Positions 10,401 to 22,400 of a DNA stretch of 64,000 nt are shown here, one piece after another (within the stretch, counting starts at the first letter, position 1; each line of letters starts with the position of its first letter). Position numbers and translations under genes: made by a program. This DNA comes from Tribonema minus (Eukaryota; Sar; Xanthophyceae; Tribonematales; Tribonemataceae), in contig JAFCMP010000095.1 of assembly GCA_017506865.1 (NCBI GenBank), forward strand, positions 62,001 to 126,000, read 5' to 3'. Under the pieces are notes generated by a model. It did no database searches and was not told the DNA's origin. It saw nothing but the letters and a program-made list of their open reading frames with translations.

Positions 10401-13400
10401 CTGATGGTGCAAGAGCGCAGGGGGGTGGGGGGGGGGGGGGGCGTGCAGCAAATTTTGTTGGCCGTCACTCCAGCAGAAAGAACACATTGCTGACTTGTAG
10501 AACAAATGCTGACCGCAAACAGCCGCCACAGCATCACCAGTCATCTTAGACAACTTGTGCAGTAGTTGCCTGGCAGTGCACCACCAGGTCAGCAAGGGCC
10601 GTATCGGTGATGACCACTGCACGTATCTCGTTCAAGTATTTGAATGCACTTCCAAGTAGGTGAAAAGTCAATTCAACATGTACTTTTCCTCGTGTATTTG
10701 CAGCTACTTCATTTGTCACCCGAAGTCATGTAGACTTGCCTGCCAGCGCACGACGAGGTCGTTGAAGCGGTATATCGGCGACGACCACTGCACGTATTCT
10801 CGTTTGAAGGCTTGATTGTACTTCAAGTTTGAAGTCTTCGATTGACATCAAACTTAGGCCTAACAATCCATAGCCAACATGACTGAGTATATCAGTTGAA
10901 CTTGCCTGCCAGTGCACCACGAGGTCATTGAAGCGCCACCACTGCACGTATCTCGTTCAAAGTATTTGAATGTACTTCAGGCATCTCATTCAAAGTAATG
11001 TAAACTTGCCTGCCAGTGCACGACGAGGTCATTGAAGCGCCGTATCGGGGACGACCACTGCACGTAGCCTCGTTTGAAAACTTTGAATGTACTTCAAGTG
11101 TAAATATATCATTTAAAGTCTTTGTTAACTTGCCTGCCAGTGCACCACGAGGTCATTGAAGCGCCGTATTGGCGATGACCACTGCACGTAGCCGTCAAGA
11201 CCCAGGCCCCAGTGTATGCCGGGCTCCGCAGAGACGATCGCGCCCGACATGAAGCGGTAGCTCGCCACCGCACGGCAGTACCTGTGACACAATGAGCAAG
11301 AGAGGGGTCATTGCATCAGATACTCTGTGCTCACGCTCAAGGAAGCCGTACAGCCAGTGACGTACCTGTAAACCCTAACCCTAACCCTAACTCAAGGAGG
11401 GCCCGCGGATAACTGTCCGTTGGCTCGTGTGCGGTGCCGTCTTCGCGTCTGCGTCACAGCGTGAATTTGCGCTGAACTTGCGCAATGCTGTGGTAGAATT
11501 TCACTCCTAGGTCGGTTAGGGATGCGATGTTGCGCACTAGCACAGGCAGCAGAGGAGGCTGAGAGGCATCGCCAGACCATGGGTGCTGAGCTTATGAGAG
11601 CGAATATCACTACTAGTAGAGACACGAAGCAGAATGTAACCGTCAGACGGTAGATGTAACCGCCAAGCAACGCACATTCCCGAGAACACAACTGACACGT
11701 GCCATGAAACTGCTGGGTCTGAACCCCCCCCCCCCCGTAACAGATGATTGTGACAGAAGCAGGAAACGGTCCATACTCTAACAGGTTGAGCATACCTCAT
11801 CACCTCACGGCAGAGAGCTCAGAGTGATCGCATCTACGTCTGTTCACAACATGCAAGCTCGCACAGCGCGCTCTGCAGGGACAGAGTAAGGTTAGGGTTA
11901 GGGTTAGGGTTAGGGCCAGGATCAGCGCATCGGGTCCGCGGCGTTTGAAAGGGGACGCTTCCCACGCCTCATGTTCACATCAGCCAACGACTTCAACTTA
12001 GCTATAACACAACTGTGTGCGTGCGGGCTCGTGCTGGCGGTGGAACGGCACAGCGACGATTGCGTTAAATTTCACATATGCGAGCAGCAGTGTCAGCACT
12101 TGGCCGCAACTCTGACTCGTGAAAGACTTTGACTCCACGCTCCACGCCGAGCCACGCGGAGTGCCTGGAGCCTCCCTCTCATCCCCCCGCTGACACAAGC
12201 TTCAACTGCAACTTCAACAATAACTTCAACACCTTCTTCCACTCAACTTCCACCGTCACCGGCCAGGAACGTGCCGCAGGTGGGGCGCAGCGACGCGTCA
12301 CCTCCAATGCAACAAAACTTCAACTAAAAAAAACTTCAACCTCCAAACCCCCACTCACCGCGCCGGGAACTGCTCCAGGTAGCCCTCGTCTGGCGGCGAC
12401 GCGGGCGCGCGCTGGCAGCGGAACGGCATGCCAATGCCCTGCTCCCTGCCGAGGCGTGCCATGCCCTCGCCGCTCATGATCATGAGCTCGGTGACGAGCT
12501 GCACGCTGGAGCGGTCGGGGTCGTCAAGAGAGACCACGATGCCGCGGCCGTCCTCCGCTGCGGCGTCGGGCACCACCTGCATACATGTATACCCGTGCAT
12601 ACATACTTCAATAGGGCACACACTTCGGAAAGCGTGCTTGGTATGAGCATTTGAGCATCCTTTGCAGTAATTTCACAGTCAGCGCGACGATGATGCCGCG
12701 GCCGTCCTCCGCTGCGGCGTCGGGCACCACCTGTGTATATACATGGGTATACGCACTTCAAGAGTGTGTTTCGGTTTGAACATTTGGATCGCAACGCGAT
12801 GTCACCTTCTCATTTTTTGTTCAAATAACTAATTTGCAGTAAGCGCAACATCGATGCCGCGGCCGTCCTCCGCGGCGGCGTCGGGCACCACCTGCACACA
12901 GGTAACCATGCGTACATGCTTCGAATGGGCATGCTTGGAGAGTGTGCTCCGTGTGAGCATTTGGAATGCAGGCTTGATATCTCCTCTGCAGTCATTAGCT
13001 GGAAGGGAGGCGGCGAAGGGAGACAACTATGCCGCGACCGTCCTCCGCTGCGGCATCAGGCACCACCCGCATACATATATACAGGTACTCCAAGATTGTG
13101 TGCGGTGTGAACGTTTGGATCGCAATGCGATGTCACCTTCTTGCTTTTTTGTAGAGGTAGTAACTTTGCAGTAAGGGAGACGACGATGGCACGACCATCC
13201 TCCGCAGCGGCATCGGGCACTGGCTGCGTACATAGAAGTACATCATACACGCATACTTCTTGAGTGCAGTTCAACGTGCCGTGGCACGAGCGAGCGCAGC
13301 GTTTCACCGACAGCACCAGCAGCAGCAACAGGCAGCAGCAGCAGCACCACCAGCAGCAGCAGCGGCAGCAGCGCTCACCTTGATGGTGTTCTGCGGCGCG

Positions 13401-16400
13401 CGCTTGAAGCGGTCCACGCTGCCGTTGCTGGAGCGGTACTGGTACCGCAGCCTGCGCAGCGGCGCAACAAGCAGCAAAGCCACACACAATCAGCAAGTGC
13501 GAAAAGCGCAGCAACTTCTGATGTTTCCGTTGCTGATGCTGGCACACCACGGTCAACTGCAGCAACCCCTAGAAAAACTGCATATACTCCCGAAATACAC
13601 TCCCGAAGTACACAAAATGCGCAGGTGATCGTGAAGCTTCCTGGCCCATTCTGGCACCGTCCCACGTGTGTCATAACAAATGGTTGTTGCACAGCCTTGT
13701 AATGCGCGCACCCCGGTGATATCAAGCACATCAACTCCTTTGAACAAGCCTGCTCAGCACCCTAGGGCCTACCCCTAACCCTAGCCCCCCTAACCCAGTA
13801 CCCACCCCTCGCCGCCCTCGGCTTCCCTGCCGTCTTTGATCCCAACCCTAAATTCACAAGTAACCCACACCCTAATTTTAACCCAACCTCAAGCCCTTGA
13901 CCCTGATCTGAATACTGCACTTGGTGTAGTGCGCATGCCTACCTAATTCCTACCCTAACCCTACGCCCCTCCTGATCCAAAATGCACCTGGCGCAGTGCG
14001 TGTGCCTGCCTAACTCCCGCTTGCCCCCTTCAGCGATCATGCCGCCGTCTAACCCTAACCCTGCCCCCGTCCCCAACCTTAACGCCAACCGTACCCCTAC
14101 CTCTGCCCGTATGGCTAACTCTAGCCTTAGCCACACCCTCACCCTACCCTCAACCCTAGCCCTAATACCGCACCTGGTGTAGCGCACGAGCCTGCCAATT
14201 TCCCACTCCTCGCCGCCCTCTACGGCCATGCCATCGTAACTCCAAACCTACCCCTTCCCCTCACCCTCACCCTCATGCCAAGCGTATCCCTACACCTGCC
14301 CTGATGGCCAACCCACACCTTCAAATTCTCGTTCTAGTCCTGATACCGCACCTGGCGTAGTGCGCGAGCCTGCCAAGTTCCCACTCCTCGCTGCCCTCTA
14401 CGGCCATGCCGTCTAACCCTAAACCTACCCCTAACCTCAACTTTCATGCCAACCGTACCCCTACCCCCTCCCCTTACGCCTAACCCTGACCCAAAAACGA
14501 ACTCTAACTCTGGCCCTAGCTCTAACCGAGCCCTAATGCTGTACCTCACGTTATATTCAAGCCTGCCCAGTTCCCACTCCTCGCCCCCCTCTCCGGCCAT
14601 GCCGTCTAAACCTACCCTAATGCCAACCGCACCCCTACCCCTGCCCATACAGCTAACCCTAACCCTAGCCCTAACCCTAGCCCAAACCTAGCCCTAATAC
14701 CGCACCTAGCGTGGTGCGCAAGCCGACTTCCCACTCCTCGCCCCCCTCAGCGACCTTGCCATATATCCCTTGTTACAATACCAAACTTACCGCTGCCCCT
14801 ACCTACCCCTAGCCCTAGCCCTAGCCCAAACCCTAACACAGTACCTCGCGTAATGTGCAAGCCTGCCAAGTTCCCACTCCTCGCCCCCCTCCACGGCCAT
14901 GCCGTCGTACAGCATCTCATCCACGTGTTCGTAGGTCAGCCTGGCGCGCGGGGAAGATGCAAGTTCAACAACTTGCAGTTAATTTGAAGTTGTGGACTGG
15001 CGACGCAGTTTAGATGGACGCTAACGGTCGTAGGTGCCTCACCTTCAGATACAGGGCGCTTGTGAAAGACGGTGTATATGTGACGCGATAGGGAGGTGAC
15101 AGCATGCGCCTCATCTGTGTGTATGTATTTGTCGTACAGCATCTCGTCCACATGCTCGTAGGTCAGCCTGCGCGCGCGGGGCAGACACAACTTCGAGCGG
15201 CGCACTTGGACAGTAGGCCATTCACTCCAGAAGCTGCCTCGACTGCAAAGCCAGGATACATGTCGTGCAGTGCTCGCGCACACGCACATGCCGGTGCGTC
15301 ATAACTGCGGTCCTGAGCGCTATGCTTCAACAAACTTCCCGTATGGCAAAGTAGCTTGGGCTTCGGCGCCCCAAGCCGCGCACAACAGACACTTCAGAGT
15401 CGTGCGATAGTGCAGGGCGGTGGGGCGTACGCACACAGCAGCAAACTGAATTGTACGTGACCACAATCGTGCTCGCCACCACAGTCAGGTCCTCTATCGC
15501 GCCAGCGGCGTTCAGAATGACGCCCATCCTGAGCGCTGGGCACGGCCAACCCATTACGTTGTGCTTAAACACTGTATTATGATTACATCAAAGTACTTGA
15601 GCGCTGCTTGCTGGCTGCAGAGAGCCTGAACCGCACATGAAAGGCGCACTTGCCGCCGGTATGTTACCACTGCCGTACTCAACGCTATGCCTCCGACCAC
15701 TTCAACAATGATAACGAAATCAACATCCTAACGCAACACAATGATACTTCACAACCAGTGTCGTACAGCAGTGCAGAACGACGGATCATACTTCAGAGGA
15801 GCGCACTCACCTGTACGTGACCACAATCGTGCTCGCCACCACGGTCAGGTCCTCTATCGCGCCGGCGTCGTTCAGAATGACGCCCATGCTGAGCGCTGGG
15901 CACGGCCGGCCCGCCGTCAGGCTGAGAACGTTCTCCGCGAGGTCCCTGGGGAACATGGGCACGGACTGTTCCGGCAGGTACAGCGTGGTCTGGCGCCGCG
16001 CGGCGTCCTGGTCGAGCGCTGAGCCCTGCTGCACCCACCTGCGGAGTTGAAGTTGAAGTTTGTAGTGTGGAGGAGTTTGAGGGGGGGGGGCAGCGGAGTG
16101 AGCTGTTGCGGTGGAGCCGATTAGGCGCCGTCTGCAATGAGTTAGGGTAAGGAGGGTTTTGAAGACCCACCCATGAAGTTGAACCTTCTGTTGTTGACAA
16201 AATTGTGGGGGCGGGGCAGGGTGAGCGCGTGTGCGATAGAGCCGATCAACGGCCGGGTGCGAAGAGCAGAGTTACGGGCTAGGGTCAGGGGTTTATGTTA
16301 ATGTTTTCATCCCTGACCCTAACCCTAGATGCTGATGATGGACTGTTTCGGCAGGTACAGCGTGGTCTGCCGCTGCGCGGCGACCTGGTCGAGCGCTAAG

Positions 16401-19400
16401 CCCTGCTGCACCCACCTGTGGAGTTGAAGTTGAATTTGTTGTTGATGAGGACTTTCCGTTGTGGAGAAGTTGGTGGGGGGGTGAGGGGCAGGGTTAGCTT
16501 GCATTGACGTTGAGCCCTGCTGCACCCACCTGTGGAGTTAGAGTAAGAATTTCTTTTGTGGAGTGGTTTTAGGGGAAGGGGGGGGGGGGGGGGGGGTGAG
16601 CTGTTGCGATGGAGCCGATCAGGGGCCGCTGCGATGGGTTAGGGTGACGAGGGTTGTTATTTAAGATGAAGTTTGTGTTGTGGAGAGCTTTTTTTGGGGG
16701 GGGGGGAGAGGGGGTTAGCTCGTGTACGACAGAGCCGATCAAGGGCCGTCGGCAATGGAGGAGAGTTAGGGTCACGGTTGTGAATTCTAACCCCAACCCC
16801 TGACCCTCAAGGGTCCTGGCACAAGCAGGGGGAGGCTGCCCTGCTGCGTGTGCACAAGCTTAAAAGCCCCGGTGATGAAGCCGGAGTCACCACGACGACG
16901 GCAGCCGTTCACATCTCAGCATGGGTGCACGTGCTGCCAGACGTTATTGAAGCACTTTTATGAGAGTTGAAGTACGGGCACTTGGGGCTTGCGTTGCCCG
17001 CAACGCTCACTGCGCCACAAACCAGATGCCGCTGCCAGAAGCGAACTCTGCCCCAAGTTCTTGAAACGTCTCGACCGTCAATGGCACGGTGCCGATCACC
17101 ACCTGCTGCTGCGAAACCGAGACTGCAAGGGCGGCTGTGGCCTGCTCTGATGCGCGCCGCTTTGACGGCACGTGACGTGGACAGATGCAGGCTTAGGGTT
17201 AGGGTTAGGCTTAACCCTAACCCTAACCCTAACCCTAAGCTTCACGATGCCGTGAAGTACGAGCGCATGTCCGGGGCAGTACAAACACTTGTCTGATAAT
17301 GAATGACGTGTGAATGGACACAAACCAAAAGATCGTAGAGCTCTAGGCGACAAGGTGGGGCGAGCCGCAGATGCCTTCTACCAATAACCGCGGTCGCCGC
17401 TGTGTATGCTGCATCATGGTTTAGTTGTGCAGCTGACGTTGGCGCATGAGTTGTTGGGGGCACGCGTCAGCGTAGCTGGCATGTGAGACAGACACTACCT
17501 ACTTGCTCACATCCCGCACGAGTGATTGAGCAGCCAATCGTACCTGCTGACGTCGGCTATGTGCACCCACACGCGCTCGCGCCCGTTGGGCAGACGCTCT
17601 ACGCTCACGGCGTCGTCGACCTGCGGCAGCGGTTAGGGTTAGGGTTACACGTTTAGACCGTTCCTCTGATTCACCACGGTTGATGCCAGGGTCAGGGTTA
17701 GGGTTAGGATGAGGGTAGGATGTGGGTTACACGGCCTGCGGCGGCGGCTACACGGCAGTTGCGGCTGTCACGGCATCGTCCACCTGCGGCAGCAGCGGCA
17801 GCACAGCGGCGGCGGCAGCAGCACGGCGTACAACGCGGGGAGCAGGGGTTGAGGCGATCCAGTAGTTAACATACCCAAGCCTTGGTGAAGTATGGGTCAA
17901 TGCTGTTGACTTTTGGTCAAGATGGTTGAAGTTCGCCTGCGGGCAGCCGCTCTACGCTCACGGCGTCGTCCACCTGCGGCGGCGGTTACGCGGCGGTTGA
18001 GGTTAGGGTTGAGCGTCGTGCACTACGGCGCACAACAAGGGCAGCTGTCGCGCTTTGCCCTGCTCTACGCTCACAGCATCATCCACCTGCGGCGGCGGTT
18101 ACGCAGCGGTCAGGGCAGCGGTTACCTGCGGCAGCGCACCACGAGGGAAGGCGATCAAGTATACAATACACTCAAACGTTTGGGTCCACCTGTGGCGGAA
18201 GACGCGGCGCACCATGAAGGAGGGGGCGGGGGGGGATGAGGCGATAAAAGAATAGAAGTATTACATACTCAGACCCCTGTGGACTCTCTGGACTATGCTA
18301 TTGAGGTTTTGGTCATATATGGTTGAAGTCCACCTGCTGTTGAGGTCCTAGTCGAGATGGTTGCAGTCCACCTCGGCGGTGCGTGCGGCGTGCTCAGGGG
18401 CGGGCGAGGAGCTCAAAGCTGTTGTTCATTTGAGCTTTGGGTCAAACGGTGAAGTGAAACTTGAGGTTGTGAAGGGTTACGGCAACCCACACGTAGGCGA
18501 TGTGGGCCTGGGGGGGGGGAGTAGGCCTGTTGAAGTGTGCGGTGAGCTCTATTTATTTATTTATGTATTTATTTATTTTATCAATTTGGCCAGCTGCTGG
18601 GTGGTGACAACTTTCGCTATCATGAATGATCGACGGTCGAGCGCTGTCATCGCTGAGCAATTCCCTAGCAGGCGGACCAAAGTTCAAGTCTGGCTGGAAG
18701 GCAGTGCTCTGCAGAGCGGTCTCCCGACGACAACAATGAGCCAAACTCCGTTGTGTGTGTCCGTGCTGTCGATGGCATGCGCCTCGCAGTGCGTGAGGTC
18801 AGCTTGAAGTATACTTGGAGTGATCAACATGCACGGCGGTTCTCTCACCCCGACTCTGCATTTGGCATGTACTCTCCGCTGCTTTCAAGGCAGCAGCGCT
18901 CCGCAAACGCGCACCTCCGTCGTGTCGGCGCTGTCGATGGCGTACGCCTTCAGCCGCGTGAGGTCCACGCGAACCGCCGCGTCGGGGTCCTCACCACCGT
19001 CCGCAGCAGCGCTCAGTGCTTCCGCCGCTGTCGCCGCCTCAGCAGCGCTCCACGAATGATACGATGCGATGCGATTCGATACGCCGCACCGTTGGCGGCA
19101 CAAGACCGTGAGGCACGTGCAATGAACTCGTTCACTGCAACAATCGGTTCGTGTTCTTAGGGTTAGGGTTAGGATTAGGGTTAGGGTTAGGGTTAACCCT
19201 AACCCTAATCCCGCACCTGTCCGCGCTGTCGATGGCGTACGCCTTCAGTGAATGAAGCTTGAAGTAGACTTTTGAAGAGTAATCGACGTGCACGGCGGTC
19301 CTCTTAAGCTGACGGCGAACACGCACCTCCGTCGTGTCGGCGCTATCGATGGCGTACGCCTTCAGCCGTGTGAGGTCCACGCGAACCGCAGCATCGGGGT

Positions 19401-22400
19401 CCTCACCACCGTCCCCATCCGCAGCAGCGCTCAGCGCTTCCGCCGCCGCCGCCTCCGACGCGCCCCTCTCAAAGTCGGTGCCGCGCAGGAAGAGGTTCGC
19501 GTGGTCGTCCAGTATGCCGAGTTGGACGCAGAGGCGGAACGCGTTGGCGCGCGTGGGCAGGCGCGCGAGGCGCGAGAGCAGCGCGCCGCCGTCGACCTCG
19601 TCCGGGTGCGGCGGGTCGCGCCCCATGCAGCGCCCCGCCATCGCCGCGAGCGAGCGGAGCGCCGCCACGTCTGCGCACGGGGGGAATAGGGGTAGGCAGG
19701 TGTATAGGTATATTAGAGCAGCAGCGCTCAATCAGTGGTATCGTCCGGGTGCGGCGGGTCGCGCCCCATGCAGCGCCCCGCCATCGCCGCGAGAGAGCGG
19801 AGCGCTGCCACGTCTGCGCATGCGTGCACAGTGGGGTACGCATGCATGCACGAAGCTCAAAACTTGCCGGCAGCGTGCTCAGGACCAGGTGATCCACGTA
19901 CCACCACGGCTACGCTGCCCAGGCCTGGTTTCCCATTTATCCATGTACTTCAACTCTCGAGCTATAACCGCATAGCCCACATACCCACCAGCTTCGGAGA
20001 GGGCGCCCTCGGCATCCGGCAGGCTCGCCGCGGCCCCCTCCGCAGCGTTTACGCCGGGGTCTTGACTTCAACTTTGAAGTGTAATCAGGAGCACATAGCC
20101 TACATACCCACCGGCTTCGGACAGGGCGCCCTCGGCGTCCGGCAGGCTCGCCGCACGCGCCCTCCGCGGCGCTGACGCCGGGACAACGCGGGGCTTACAC
20201 TTCAACTTTGAAGTTTGAACCACGAACAGCACCGCATACCCTACATACCCACCGGCTTCGGACAGGGCGCCCTCGGCGTCAGGCAGGCTCGCCGCGGCCC
20301 CCTCCTCGGCGTTGACGCCGGGGACGACGGCGGGCGACAGCGCGCGCCCGGCGCCGGCGTTGAGAAGGTCCTGCAGGCGCCGCCGCAGCGCGTCGCGGCG
20401 CGCCTCCTCGGCGGCTTCGGCGTCGCGCTTGCGCACTAGCTCGTCGACGAGGTACCTGCGCGCGGGGACACACGCGCATGCGGGTTGCACAGTGTGTAGG
20501 AATTGGGGTTAGGGTGAGGGTTGGGAAGTACAGTAGGGATCACGGGGAACGTGTTGAGTTTTGTCAGCCACACCGGCGTAAAGAACGTTCTGCAGGCGCC
20601 GTCTCAGGGCGTCGCGGCGCGCCTCCTCGGCGGCTGCCGAGTCGCGCTTGCGCACCAGCTCGTCGACGAGGTACCTGCGCAGCGCGCGAGGGGGGGGGGT
20701 TGGCGGGGGTGCTGCTAAGTGACTCTATGAATTCTAAGAGCGACGGGCATGGCACAGCATTGTGAAACATCATTTTCAGTACTGTTTTGATTGAAAATGG
20801 TCGAAGTGAGCATCATCAACTGGGTTGGGGACTAGCCCTAGAGATAGGGCGCGCTGCCGCACCAGCTCGTTGACGAGGTATCTACATGTGTGGGCGGCGG
20901 GGGGGGGGACAGTGGGGTAAGGATTGGGGTTAGGTTTTGGGGGTGACGATGGGCAGCAAGGGATCACCGGGAACGTCAAGGTATCGTTGAATGCGTACGT
21001 ACCCCGCGCGTGCCTCGTACGCGCCGTCACCCTTGGCCTTGAAGTAGAGGCGCCCCCACTCCCCCGTTAGCAGGCCGAACGCCGCGAGGCAGTCCTGGGG
21101 GGTGCTCCCCCCCAGAGCTAGCTCCGCGAACGCGCCGGGGGTCAGGGGCCCTTCCAGCAGATCTGTGGGGTGTAAGAGAAACATGAGGGGGGGTTGAATG
21201 GGGGGCGACGTTCTTTGGCAGTCAGGGGCCCCTTGACACATCCGTGGGGAGTAAGAGAAATGCAAGGAAGGCATCTGGGGCCAGGGCCCTTCCAACAGAC
21301 CTGTGGGGCGTATGAGAAAGATGAGGGAGGGATGAAGGGGGGGCGACGTCTGCGGCAGTCAGGGGCCCCTCCAACAGTTCTGCGGGGTGTGTGTGAGAAA
21401 GACGAGGGAGGGACGAATGGGGTGGCGACGAACTTTGCTCTGCTTTCAAGGCACTGCTTGTGCCGATTGAACAGGTGCGGTCGAGGACACGGTGCTGTGA
21501 GACATGACAGCTTTAGTGACGTGTCTGACTAAGAAGTGTGATTGGCTAACCTTAACCCTATTGTTGGTGTCAGTTGCATGACCCTAACCCTAATCGTAAC
21601 CAAACCCTGACCTCGACCGTAAACCTCACCCTAGTCCTAAGTGCCAACCGACACCACCCGAATGACACAAGCGACGATGATCACTGCCAGCAACACATGC
21701 ACTAGCTGCGAGTCTTGCGTCTGCTTGGGGCCCTTGGATGATCGATTCTCTGGCAGAGGGTGCTTCAAGCGACAGTTTCAACGTCAAGCGCAAGAGTGCC
21801 AACTTCAAGTCAAAGCTGTCAACTGCAAAAGCAGCAGTGCTCACCGGCGATGTGATGTACGCCCTCGACCACAGTGCTAACTTCAAGTTAACATGCTAAC
21901 TTCAGAGCGGCAGTGCTCACCAGAGCCTCCACCACCAGCTCTCACGCGGCGTGCACGAGCGTTTCCTCGTCATCTGCGCTGCCCTCAAGAAGCAGTGATA
22001 ACTTCAACTTGAAGTGACAGCTTCAAGCGGCAGCGCTCACCTGGGCCCTCCGCCAGCAGCTCCCAGGCGGTGTGCACGAGCGTTTCCTCGTCTTCAACAG
22101 TGCTCTGCAAGTAACTTAAACCCAAGCTGACTTCAACTTGAAGCTTTAACTGAAAACCGGCAGTGCTCACCTGGGTCTTCCACTAGCAGCTCCCAGGCGG
22201 TGTGCACGAGCGTTTCCTCGTCCTCTTGAGCGCTGTTCGTAGCCGCCGACGCCAGCCCATGCCGCTGCTGACTGCGAGAATGCAATACGCGACGAGGGGG
22301 GGAGGGGGGGGGGGGGTATAGTTCAGCATGAAGTTGCAGCTGAAGAGGGGTGCATGCGGGGCCAGCGCGCGGTGTGCGTGCATTAATCGATGGGCAAGAT

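Noticed and set aside
19288-19975. Long plus-strand open frames opposite the RNase exons
   Set aside because: They are antisense shadows of GC-rich coding sequence; the minus-strand reading gives conserved RNB motifs with correct splice phases.
21905-22110. Alternative RNase exons reading DEETLVHTAWELL
   Set aside because: They are donor-side copies; only 22171-22271 has a good acceptor with a pyrimidine tract and matching phase.
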